Source of the DNA: Rutidosis leptorrhynchoides
Taxonomy: Eukaryota > Streptophyta > Magnoliopsida > Asterales > Asteraceae
Direction of reading: 5' to 3'
Assembly: GCF_046630445.1 (NCBI RefSeq)
Contig: NC_092337.1
Span: 225,419,501-225,483,500 of the forward strand
DNA length: 64,000 nt
This document shows positions 1 through 11,611 of this stretch, in pieces (position 1 is the first letter of the stretch; each line of letters begins with the position of its first letter). The notes under the pieces are model-generated. The model worked only from the letters and a program-made list of their open reading frames with translations. It did not search any database and was not told the DNA's origin. The position numbers and the translations under genes were made by a program.

Positions 1-3000
1 ACCTTTAATAGGATCTGCACACTATTTAAAATCCGAGAAGTGGAGGATGAACAGATATATCTCATGTTATTTCCCTGGACTTTAAAGGGAGAAGCCAAAG
101 ATTGGTTGGAATCGTTACCTGAAGGGGCGATTGATACATGGGACGTTTTAGTTGACAAATTTCTTAAACAATTCTTTCCTGCATCTAAAGCCGTAAGACT
201 TCAAGCAGAAATTGTTACGTTCACACAGAAACCAAATGAAACTCTATATGAGGCATGGACAAGATATGGAAAGTTATTAAGAGGATGTCCGCAACATGGT
301 TTAGACACCTGTCAAATAGTACAAATATTCTAGCAAGGATGCGACATCACTACAAGGAAAGACATAGATATAGCAGCTGGTGGTTCTATTATGAAGAAAA
401 CCGAAACTGATGCTTACAAAATTATTGATAATACTGCTTCCCACTCACATGAGTGGCACCAAGAAAAAGATATCAATAGATCATCTAAAGCAGCTAGAGC
501 CGATTCTAGCCATGACTTAGATTCCATTTCCGCAAAGATAGATGCTGTGGAGAGACGAATGGAAAAGATGACTAAGGATATTCACTCAATACGAATTAGT
601 TGTGAGCAGTGTGGAGGACCACATTTGACAAAAGATTGTCTCAATATTGAATTAACAATGGAACAAAGAGAGAATATTTCATACATAAACCAAAGGTCTG
701 GAAATAATTATCAGAATAATTATCAACCGCCAAGACCAATTTACAATCAAAACCAGAATTATAACCGAAATATTCCATACAACAACCAACAAGGTCCTAG
801 CAATCAACAAGTATCCAATAATACTTACAATCAGCAAAGACCTAATTTTCAAAACAAACCACCACAACAAACCGATGATAAAAAACCGAATTTAGATGAT
901 ATGATGATGAAGCTAGTTGAAACTCAAACACAGTTTTTCACATCTCAAAAACAAACTAATGAACAAAATGCTCAAGCATTTAGAAATCAACAAGCTTCTA
1001 TTCAAAATCTGGAACAAGAAGTAAGTAACCTAGCAAGGTTAATAGGTGAAAGAAAACCGGGAAGTCTACCTAGTGATACAAATGCTAACCCCCGGAGTGA
1101 AACAGCTAAAGCTATTACCACAAGAAGTGGTACAACACTTAAACCACCTGAAATACCTGTAACTTCTGATGAAACTATTCCTACTCCACAAGAACCACAA
1201 CCTGATCAAGATAAGGAAAAAGAACCGGTAGTTGAGAAGGTTAATGAAGATAACAAAGTTAAGGATAAACCTTATGTTAAACCATACCAACCACCACTTC
1301 CTTATCCGAGTAAAATGAAGAAAGAGAAACTTGAAGCCGAGCAATCCAAATTCTTGGATATGTTTAAACAGATAAATGTAAATCTTCCTTTCATTGATGT
1401 GATTTCAGGAATGCCTAGATATGCTAAATTCTTGAAAGATCTGATCACGAATAGAAAGAAAATGGAAGAACTCTCGGCTGTTACTATGAATGCTAATTGT
1501 TCAGCAGTGCTGTTGAATAAGATACCAGAAAAATTATCTGATCCAGGAAGTTTCACAATTCCATGTTTTCTGGGTAGTCTTAGTTCAATAGAAGCATTGG
1601 CAGACTTAGGTGCTAGTATAAATCTAATGCCGTATTCACTATATGCTAAACTAGACCTTGGAGAATTGAAACCAACCAGAATAAGCATACAACTAGCCGA
1701 TAGATCAATAAAATATCCTAGAGGGATAATGGAGAACATGCTAGTTAAAGTTGGTACTTTAGTATTTCCAGTAGATTTTGTTGTTTTGGACATGGAAGAA
1801 GATTCTCAAGTTCCTCTCATATTAGGAAGACCATTCTTAAACACGGCTAAAGCAATGATAGACGTGTTCGGTAAGAAACTGACCCTAAGTATAGAGGATG
1901 AGAGTGTTACCTTTTCAGTTGATAGAGCAATGCAACAACCACAATCTGCAGATGATACATGTTATTATATTCAAACTATAGATGCACATGCAGAATTATT
2001 AGAAGAATTTCCAGAATTACAAGGAACAGGAGAATGTTCTTTAGGAGAAGGTAATGAACCAATTGATGAAGCTGAAATGTTAGCTACACTAATAGCTAAT
2101 GGATATGAACCAACAACAGAAGAAATTCAAATGCTAAAAGAAGAAGACAGATATCGATACAAATCATCGATAGAAGAACCTCCGAAATTAGAGTTAAAGC
2201 CACTTCCAAACCATTTGGAATACGCTTATTTACATGGTGAATCTGAATTACCTGTAATAATATCGTCTTCTCTTACTGAAAATGAGAAATCACAACTCAT
2301 TTCTGTGTTGAAAGCTCATAAACCAGCCATTGCATGGAAGATTCATGATATTAAAGGAATAAGTCCTTCGTATTGCACACATAAAATCCTTATGGAAGAA
2401 GGTCATAAAACGTATGTGCAACGCCAACGAAGACTAAATCCTAATATGCAAGATGTAGTTAAGAAAGAGATTATTAAACTGCTAGATGCAGGTTTGATAT
2501 ATCCAATTTCTGATAGTCCATGGGTAAGCCCAGTTCAATGCGTACCTAAGAAGGGTGGCATGACTGTCATTACAAATGAGAAAAATGAGCTTATTCCTAC
2601 TAGGACTGTAACAGGATGGCGTGTATGTATTGATTATAGAAAATTAAATGACGCCACTAGAAAAGATCACTTTCCCTTACCTTTCATAGATCAAATGTTG
2701 GAAAGATTAGCCGGAAATAGTTACTATTGTTTTCTAGATGGATTTTCCGGATATTTTCAAATTCCAATAGCACCCGAAGACCAAGAGAAAACCACATTCA
2801 CGTGCCCTTATGGTACTTTTGCCTACAAACGCATGCCATTTGGACTTTGCAACGCCCCTGCAACCTTTCAAAGGTGTATGATGGCGATTTTTCACGACAT
2901 GATAGAAGAATGCATGGAAGTATTCATGGATGACTTTTCAGTCTTCGGTGATACATTTAAATCATGTCTAGTTAATCTGGAACGAATGCTAATTAGATGC

Positions 3001-5097
3001 GAACAATCGAATCTAGTACTTAATTGGGAGAAATGCCATTTCATGGTTAAAGAAGGCATCGTTCTTGGACATAAAATTTCAAAAGAAGGAATTGAAGTGG
3101 ATAGAGCTAAAGTAGATGTAATTGCTAAACTTCCACATCCCACAAATGTTAGAGGAGTTAGGAGTTTTCTAGGGCATGCCGGTTTTTACCGACGTTTCAT
3201 AAAAGATTTTTCTAAAATTGCCACTCCTATGAATAAACTCCTAGAAAAGGATGTGTCATTCATCTTTTCAGATGAGTGTATCAAATCTTTTAATATTCTT
3301 AAAGAAAAACTCACTAATGCGCCGATCATGATAACACCAAATTGGAATCTACCATTTGAACTAATGTGCGATGCAAGTGATTTTGCAATGGGAGCCGTTT
3401 TAGGACAAAGGATTGAAAAACGATTTCAACCTATATATTATGCTAGTAAGACATTACAAGGAGCACAAACGAACTATACAACTACTGAAAAAGAACTCCT
3501 TGCTATTGTCTTTGCTTTTGACAAATTTCGATCATATCTCGTTCTAGCAAAAACGGTGGTCTATACCGACCATTCTGCTCTTAGATACCTATTTTCAAAA
3601 CAAGATGCTAAACCAAGATTAATCCGTTGGATCTTACTCTTACAAGAGTTTGATATTGAAATCCGAGATAAAAGAGGAGCAGAAAATCTCGCCGCTGATC
3701 ATCTTTCTCGTCTTGAAAATCCTGAGTTAGAAGTTCTAAATGAATCGGCCATACAAGACAACTTTCCTGATGAATATCTATTGAAGATAGATTATAAAGA
3801 AATCCCATAGTTTGCAGACTATGCAAACTACTTAGTTTGTAGATTCCTTTAAAAAGGATTATCGTACCAAAGACGAAAGAAATTCTTCAGTGATATAAAA
3901 CAATATTTCTGGGAAGATCCACACCTGTTTAAAAGTTGTCCCGATGGGATAATACGCCGATGTGTATTTGGAGATGAAGCTAGTAAAATATTAAACCATT
4001 GTCACACAGGACCAACAGGAGGGCATTATGGGCCTCAACTAATAGCAAGAAAAGTTTATGAAGCTGGATTCTATTGGCCTACAATTTACAAAGACGCACA
4101 CATTCTTTGCAAATCCTGTGATGCATGTCAAAGGGCCGGAAAAATAAGTCAACGTGATGAAATGCCACAAAATGTCATCCAAGTATGTGAAGTATTTGAC
4201 ATTTGGGGTATTGACTTTATGGGTCCATTTCCAAAATCTAATAATAATCTATATATACTCGTAGCCATTGATTATGTATCTAAATGGGCGGAAGCACAAG
4301 CTCTCCCAACTAACGATGCACGAGTTGTAGTCAACTTTTTAAAACGTCTTTTTGCAAGGTTTGGAACACCGAAAGCTTTAATAAGTGATCGGGGTACTCA
4401 TTTCTGTAATAATCAACTTGAGAAAGTTCTTAAAAGATATGGAGTAACTCATAAAATCTCCACCTCATATCATCCACAAACAAGTGGACAAGTTGAAAAT
4501 ACCAACCGAGCTTTAAAACGTATTCTAGAGAAAACTGTAGGATCAAATCCGAAGGAATGGTCCATTAAATTGGAGGATGCACTCTGGGCTTTTAGAACAG
4601 CCTACAAAACTCCAATTGGAACCACACCTTTTAGACTTGTTTATGGAAAAGCATGTCATCTTCCAGTAGAAATTGAACACAAAGCATTTTGGGCTTTGAA
4701 AACATGTAATCTTGATTTACATGAAGCTGGACGTCTACGATTAAGTCAACTAAACGAATTAGAAGAATTAAGACATGAAGCATACGAAAATTCGTTAATC
4801 TATAAAGAAAGAACGAAGAAATGGCATGATAAAAGAATCAGAAGTTCAAAAGAATTTAAAGAAGGAGACAGAGTTCTTCTTTTCAATTCACGATTCAAGC
4901 TATTTCCTGGAAAATTGAAATCAAGATGGTCTGGACCATTCATAGTCAAAAGAGTTTTCCCATACGGAACGATAGAATTAATAAATTCAAATGGGATTGA
5001 ATTTAAAGTTAATGGTCACAGAGTTAAACATTACATACATGGTCCGATGGAAGTCGACAACGAAGTTAATCACAATTTCGACACCACAGCTAACTAA
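1..5097 (+). pseudogene. Athila gag-pol polyprotein of A1 (5'-partial, three in-frame stops)
   Basis: One reading frame (codons starting at positions 1, 4, 7...) runs to the TAA at 5095-5097 and is interrupted by TAG 331-333, TAG 3808-3810 and TAA 3850-3852. The second copy has TAC, TGG and GAA at these places, so all three are point mutations, with no frameshift. Domains in order: retrotransposon gag (motif LFPWTLKGEAKDWL), a CX2CX3HX4C knuckle (CEQCGGPHLTKDC), a Q/N-rich linker, aspartic protease with DLGAS, reverse transcriptase with catalytic FMDD, RNase H (CDAS and YTDHS), integrase with HHCC finger and the D-D-E core ([22 protein letters not shown]). No chromodomain is visible. The product would copy element RNA and insert the cDNA. 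Proteins made from this copy would be truncated. Confidence 0.9.
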
Positions 5098-5111
5098 GTG
5101 TGGGGAGAATC
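5096..5111 (+). promoter_or_regulatory. Polypurine-tract-like motif directly after pol in A1
   Basis: AAGTGTGGGGAGAATC overlaps the pol stop. The same AAGTGTGGG core recurs at 9330-9344, 9679-9694 and at 10953-10967, the last ending exactly at the 3' LTR, where a polypurine tract must lie. A2 has the same four copies (43738, 47982, 48331, 62699). The internal copies could be extra plus-strand priming sites; that role is inference. Confidence 0.5.
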
Positions 5112-5268
5112 AAGTCTTTAAAGGATAATATGTATTTCTGTTAGAGTTAGATTGTCTGTTTTCGTGTAGTTCTCGAAAATGGAACCCGAATGGTCTTTCC
5201 CTAGCAGACCCTAAAGAACTAGTCTTCTCCCCCCATTCTGAATTTTTATTTTTTTAGGTTTTTACAAA

Positions 5269-5685
5269 ATGAAGACTGCCTGTGAACTAAACCATGGTCT
5301 AATGCTACACACTTTGATCACTAAAAGAAATAATGACATACTACCGAGTGAATTAGTATCAGTAATCAGAGAAAGAATGGACGGAGTTAGAAAAGAATCC
5401 AGATGCGAAGATAATAAGTTACAATTTGGTAAAGGAAAATCAAAATCCGCAGCGAAAAGAAGAGCACGACACCTAGAAAGATGTCACAAATGCGGAAAAT
5501 GGTCACATGGAGGTAAATGTTCAAATAATCAAACCTATTCAAATACCGAATTTGTTACTTTATGCAGAGACGGACCGTTCATATGTTTAGAAGAAAAGAC
5601 ACTGAATGCTCGAGGTTACGCCTATGTATCCATGGAAAACCAATTAAACCAACTATCTTATGAATGGGATAGATCATATAACTAA
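5269..5685 (+). CDS. Small zinc-knuckle accessory ORF between pol and the env-position gene (A1)
   Basis: This 138-aa ORF is lysine/arginine-rich in the middle and then carries CHKCGKWSHGGKC, a CX2CX4HX3C pattern like a retroviral nucleic-acid-binding knuckle. I do not recognise the rest. It is kept in A2 (43912-44286), where a CAA-to-TAA change ends it 14 residues earlier. A pyrimidine-rich run ending in AG (5235-5257) lies 11 nt before the ATG, so it may be translated from a spliced RNA. It is unusual for Athila elements to have a second knuckle protein after pol. The alternative is a relic of a duplicated gag tail. Coding status is inferred from conservation and composition only. Confidence 0.5.
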   Translation: MKTACELNHGLMLHTLITKRNNDILPSELVSVIRERMDGVRKESRCEDNKLQFGKGKSKSAAKRRARHLERCHKCGKWSHGGKCSNNQTYSNTEFVTLCRDGPFICLEEKTLNARGYAYVSMENQLNQLSYEWDRSYN

Positions 5686-6861
5686 GAAATCTATTTCACA
5701 GGTATGTCTGTACAGTTTTTATTTTTATTTTTAACCTTTTGATAATAAACGCTAATTTGTTCGCTAAAAAGTATTAAATTGGTATTGAATAAAATTAGGT
5801 TTGGCGACCGAAATTATTGATATCATTCAAAAATTTATTACATCACTGCAAAATTTAACGTTTATTCTTAAGGTATAAATATCTTTAATCAATCAACCCA
5901 AAATATTTCAAAAATTCGTCATGAGTTAAATTAGGTTTTGGAACCGAAATTACTTTACCGAAAAGAGGGACGCATATTTTTGATAATATTTGATTGATTA
6001 AAGTGGGATAAAAAGACAAAAAGATTTTTAATTTTATTTTTACCATGTTTTTAAAATTAATATTTAAAATTAATATTGTAAACTTTGTAAAAACAATATA
6101 TTTAAAATTGAAAAATTAATATAAGTTTGGTATGAATTTATAATATGAATTTTTAAATTAAGTTTGGTGTGAATTTTTAATTTTTAAAATATAAATTTTT
6201 AATTTTATGCATTTTAAATTTTAAGTTTGGTGTGAATTTTTAATATAAATTTTGAATTTTATATTTAAGTTGTGTGAATTTAAAAACAAAAATTTACTTT
6301 ATCTCATTAAGTTAAGAATATGATTTTTAAAATTCGTCGTAAGTTGAAGACTAGATCTTTGAACCGAAATTGCTTTACCCGAGGGAGGGACGAGAACTTT
6401 TATTATCATTATTTTTAATCTTATTGAATTAAAGTATGCCAAAAACATTGGAAAAAAAAAAAAAAACCAAAAATCTTAGCTTTTAAAACAATCGCTACAA
6501 AAAGACAAATTTTAAAATTTTGTCGAAGGACGGACTAGGACATCGATCCGAAACGACCTCGTCCTAAATAACAAGGGAAACAAAATTTTAAAATTAATTT
6601 CTTAATTGTTTTCATAAGTTAATGATTATAAAAAAAAAAATTATATATATATATACCAAACTCCGCGACTCGCGGAGTTTGGAGGGTAAATCCCCGCGAC
6701 TCGCGGGAGGACCGGATTACAGAAAAAAAATAAGAGCTGCAACAGCTCGGTTTCATACCCCAAAACAGAAAAATAGCTGCGAAACCCCACGAAAAACCAC
6801 CCAAAAACACCCCAAAAATCACAATTTTTAACCGTTAATCACCAAATCTTTTGCTAAAATC
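5686..6861 (+). other. Noncoding spacer of A1 between accessory ORF and env-position gene
   Basis: AT-rich and without a credible gene. It holds three or four degenerate copies of a motif around GGAACCGAAATTACTTTACC (5791-5820, 5911-5975, 6328-6397, weaker at 6515-6580), several AAGTTTGGTGTGAATTTTTA repeats (about 6122-6290), and a GC-rich pair: hairpin CTCCGCGACTCGCGGAG at 6661-6677 and a relative at 6692-6706, about 160 nt before the predicted first ATG of the next gene. Confidence 0.6.
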
Positions 6862-8887
6862 ATGTTGAGAAGGATGCTATCTAAGAATTACTCAAGAAAA
6901 ATGGTAAATTTCTACACCTAAACACCATTTAATCCGAAATTTGATGTTCTTGAGCAATTTATTTCCCAATTTGATTTTGATGCTTTTTAGTGTAATTAAG
7001 CTTAAATTGTTTATGTATTATGCTTGTATAACCTAGATTGATGCTGTTTAACATGATTAGAAGCCTTAAACTTCAAATTTTGAATAATCTAGGGTTTGTG
7101 TTCTTGAGCAAATTTGGGGCTTTTTGATATAAATAGGTTATGGCCGATTTTTGTCATGAATTGTTGCTAAATTGAGTAGTGTAACATGTCTAGGTAGTTA
7201 AATGATCCAAACTTTGAGCCTAAACATGATTTTGAGAATTAAAGTGGACTTTTTCAAGTCTAAAATTCATGAACTTGATTTTTGAAAGATAATGCCATTT
7301 GAGACTTGTTTAATTGCTAGTAATGATTATTTTGACATGTTATTTGAGTTGAATGCTTATGAACTTGGCGAACATTTTCGTATATGCTTATTTGAAAAAG
7401 TGTAGATTTGATAAAAATGTGAAAATGAGCTTAAGTTTGATATAAATTGATAATGTCATTGTAATTATTTTGATTGATGATTTTGCTGACACTAATGCAT
7501 ATTTGGATGCACAAAAATTGTGTTTGATGTGTTTTGCAGACTGAAAGGGGTGAATCTTCGTCCCAAGCCCGAAATGCTCCTGCTGAGAATTTGGAACAAC
7601 AGGAGGTGGATAACTACTACAAGCAGGATATACCTCATCCAGTCATGACCTTTTCCGATATGCACTTGGAAGAGTTGCACCCGAACCTGAGATTTGACAG
7701 ACTTTGGATAGATTATCCAAAATATCAAAGGGGTTTGCACACTCTTCACTCTAAGGTTGTTGAGGTACCGAGGGTCATAGAATGGGGACCCTTAGAAGCA
7801 GTAGAATTGGCCGGGCCAATTAGGGAATTACTTGTACAGAGGTATGGTAATTCTTCTTTTAATGACTGGGTACATTTATTCACCATACGTAGACCTGTAT
7901 ATAAAGTATGGTGTGAAGAATTGTTATGTAGTATAGAGTTGAATGACCGGGTAGCTAGTTTAACCGATCGTTCTTTTATTAGATTTTTGTTAGGCGGTTC
8001 GATGCGCCACATGTCTTTACTAGACATGGCTCAGGCTTTACGTATATATACGCCTGAGGAGTTAGCGTATGCCGATTGTAGAGGATTGATACTAAACGGT
8101 AGAAAGATAGATGAAAATTTTGATACACACGGTGTGTGGAGTCAAATGACAAGCCATCACCGTTTCAAAGGGGGAAATTACTCTTATTTGGATATAGATA
8201 GAGCTGAATTAAGAGTGATACATAGGTTTTTAGCTAATTCGATTACACAAAGGGGTAAAAACAAGGAAAAGGTAAATGAACAAGATTTGTTTTACCATAT
8301 GTGTATTCGAGACCCACAAAGCACTGTAAGTATACCATATTGTGTGGGTTATTATTTATCAGCTATGGTTCGGGGGATGCGACCACATAGCATAATAGGA
8401 GGTGGTATTTTTATTACTTTGATTGGTGAATATCTCGGTGTGGATATAAGTCGGGGGGGGATTATTACTAGAAGAGCCGGAACCCCGCGATATTATAGGT
8501 TTAAATGTATACCATGGTGCGAAAGTTTTGAAGAGGCGAAATAACGCCGCAGTACGATACCATGGTAGACATCCACGGGTGGAGAGAAACCAGCAGCAAG
8601 GTAATGTAGGAGGGGGGAATGAGATGCAAGAAATGCATAGGTTTATAGCTTCTCAGGAATACGAAAATGCTAGACAGAGAGCATTTGAAGATTGGCAAGT
8701 TCATCAGAACCAGATCATAGCTCATTGCCAACATATAGGTAGAAACTATATTCCTACACCGAAACCCATCTTCCCTCCTTGGTCTATAGAGATGCAGCCA
8801 CCATATCCTACGTATGACCCTGCCGAAGCATTCTATAGCACCTATGGTTATGCCTGGAACCCCTATTGGTACCAATATCATCCTTAG
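6862..8887 (+). pseudogene. Athila ORF1-like gene in the env position (A1), frameshifted; predicted 636-nt intron
   Basis: The main exon (7540-8887) has no in-frame ATG near its start, but it follows TGTTTTGCAG. An upstream ATG (6862) opens 14 codons ending at 6903 immediately before GTAAAT. Removing 6904-7539 joins the two in the same frame, and the identical arrangement exists in A2. The product resembles the ATHILA ORF-1 family: a block with FTIRRPVYKVW followed by FIRFLLGGSMRHMSLLDMAQALRIYTPEEL. A run of eight G at 8453-8460, against seven in A2, shifts the frame by +1; the C-terminal part continues in the other frame to the stop at 8885-8887. No signal peptide or clear membrane anchor is seen, so an envelope function is positional inference only. 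Confidence 0.7.
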
Positions 8888-10967
8888 TTTACTTATTATT
8901 TTTTTTTATTTTGTAATTTGTAATTATTGATATGTTTAATACTTTTGTTAATATTGTAATCATTTTTATAATTATCTAACTTTTATTCTTAGATTTTAAT
9001 AATTTTTGAATGTGGGGTAATATACCAAACTTCAAAAATATGTATATATATTTGCAGTTTATCTTATGTACACAACAGGGTAAAACAACGCATTTTCAAA
9101 GACTGGCATTAAGTTCAGCAAAAGCAACTAATTTTGATGACAAGATGCAAAATATATGTGAAATAACAACAAGAAGGAATGAACAAATGATGTGCACCAT
9201 TTATCATTCAGCAAACAAACGCCAATATATTTGGAAACTTTGGTAAAAATTTAATCATTTTCACACAAATCACCCTCAATAATTTAAATTGTTACTGATT
9301 TCTTGCAAATGAGGGCATTGCAAGATCTTAAGTGTGGGAAGGGGTTAAATTCTTTCGGATTTTAAAAATTTTTACTTTAAACACTTGGTTACCATTAAAA
9401 ATACTAGTAAAGCAGTAGTTGTATTAGAATCTAGTGCTCTCTGATAATAAAGAACAGCCCTGGTCTTATATACTGACTACCCAATTCTAGTAAAATTTTT
9501 CAAAATTTTCAATTAAATGAACTCAAAATCATGTTTATACATATTTATGAACGATAAAACTAGGTTTTAACACCGAAATTATTGTAACCTCGGAAAGGAC
9601 ATAAATTGAGAAACAAACCAAAATGTTAAAAATTCATTTAAAATGGAATAGAGGACGATAAAAAGGAAAATAAAAGCCAAGTGTGGGAAAATTTACCAAG
9701 TTATCTTAAACATATGTCACATATATCTGTAACAAATAACTGAAAATACTTTTGCTTTGGACTAAACTAAACTGTTTTTACCCGATGAAAGAAAAGAAGA
9801 GATGGATCTACATGATGAATCAATTCCATCATTAAAAGGAAGTAAAGTCTTCCGAAAAAGAAACGCGCTTCTTGATTTAGGTCATGAAGTTGTCGTCCAG
9901 ACCAGCTGTAGGTTGACGAAAAATCTAGAAAAGTCATCACTAAAATCAGCAGGAAATCCACGGACCTCAGCATTAAACAGGGTCGCCAAGTGGTCAGATT
10001 TATCCTAACCATGAGAAGGATTTATCTCGTACAATGGGGGGCACCGTGCAAATTAGCTTGATAAGACTAATGAATCAGATCCCCAGAAAGGATAATCTCC
10101 TTAAAGATTAAAAATCAGCTTTTAAGACTGATATTACTCAATCCTAGAGATTGACCTTAAAGATTGAGAATTACAAACTCATGGAATTCGATGATATCTA
10201 AACTCGAGCTTAAACGAGAAAATATTTTGATCAAAATTACAAACCGATTTGTTTTCTGAAAACCCTATTTTCAATGCGTTCATTACCATTGAACGTAAAA
10301 TCCTAGGAATTCACCTGGAATTCATTAGGTCACCTGAACTAAATCGGGTGTCAACCGTAAGAACGGTGGTTGCATAGTGGTCAAAGACAGGACCTTGTGC
10401 CAGACCGAAAAATTATAAGGGTGAGCTTTACTATTTCTCCTACCAAGGATAGTAATTGCGTCCGACACGTTATAGACCATAATTAAAAGCATGTCAGGGG
10501 ACATTGCCTTAACAGTTGCTTGTTCAACGCTTTCCTTTCAACCGGACGGTAGTTTACCGAAAGGTAATATACGGGACAAGTAAACTGGACGTGTTGCTTT
10601 CCAAATACAAGGTTAGCAAGTGGGTGACACAAAACCATAAGTTTTGAGCTAAAATTTTCAAATCTGAAACCCACACAACCCACAAAAATAATTTGCAAAC
10701 ACCGGTGAAGGGTTATTCCGGAAAATTTATCTAGGGTAAAAACTAGATTTAATTTTCAAAAGATCAAATGTTTTCATAAAGATCCAATTTCCTTAATGGA
10801 TATAAATTTTTATAGTCATGTGGGACTGTAAACCATATCGTTACTACCATTGTTTATACCGCCGTATAGAAATCACTGATGTACAAAGTGTGAAGAATAA
10901 AGAAGTGATTCTAGTATTTCAAGACGATATTGCTTGAGGACAAGCAACGCTCAAGTGTGGGAATATT
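8888..10967 (+). other. 3' noncoding region of A1
   Basis: About 2.1 kb with no gene I can support. Two short ORFs (9010-9246, 78 codons; 9802-10008, 68 codons) are also open in A2 but look like chance ORFs. It contains two internal AAGTGTGGG polypurine-like motifs (9330, 9679), one more AACCGAAATT-type repeat (9551-9600), and the terminal polypurine tract at 10953-10967. The equivalent point in A2 (49128) is where B2 inserted. Confidence 0.6.
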
Positions 10968-11566
10968 TGATAATGCTAAAAACGAACATATATTTCATAG
11001 CATTATTCCTCAAGAAAGACAAGCTTTTAGTTGCAATTGTTCTATTTACAAGTGATATTCGTTTAAATAATAAAAGGTGAAGACAAAAGACAGATTCGAC
11101 GAATTGAAGACGCAAACGACCAAAAAGCTCAAAAGTACAAAAGACAATCAAAAAGGTTCCAATTATTGATAAGAAACGTCTCGAAATTACAAGAGTACAA
11201 GATTCAAAACGCAAAGTACAAAATATAAAATTGTACGCAAGGACGTTCGAAAATCCGGAACCGGGACCAGAGTCAACTCTTAACGCTCGACGCAACGGAC
11301 TAAAAATTACAAGTTAACTATGTATATAAATATAATATAATATATAATTAATTATATTAATTATATATATATTATATATATATTATAAAACCGTCGGCAG
11401 AGAAAGACTCCAAGGGTGTGAGCTATAAATTCATTCTCCGCGACTCGCGGAGTTTGAAGAGGATTTTGCCGCGAGTCGCGGAGCCCCAAATTTCAAAAAT
11501 CCCTATAAAGCCAACCGAATTCTGATCGCAAAATATAATCTATTTTTCTCTCTTCTCTCATATATA

Positions 11567-11611
<45 letters not shown>

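Noticed and set aside
1302..1793. 163-codon minus-strand ORF inside Athila gag-pol, also present in A2
   Set aside because: A shadow of the protease-containing frame; conservation follows the + strand gene.
6622..6831. Short overlapping ORFs on both strands near the GC hairpins
   Set aside because: Not conserved in length or sequence in A2 (45281-45481) and dominated by the hairpin repeats.
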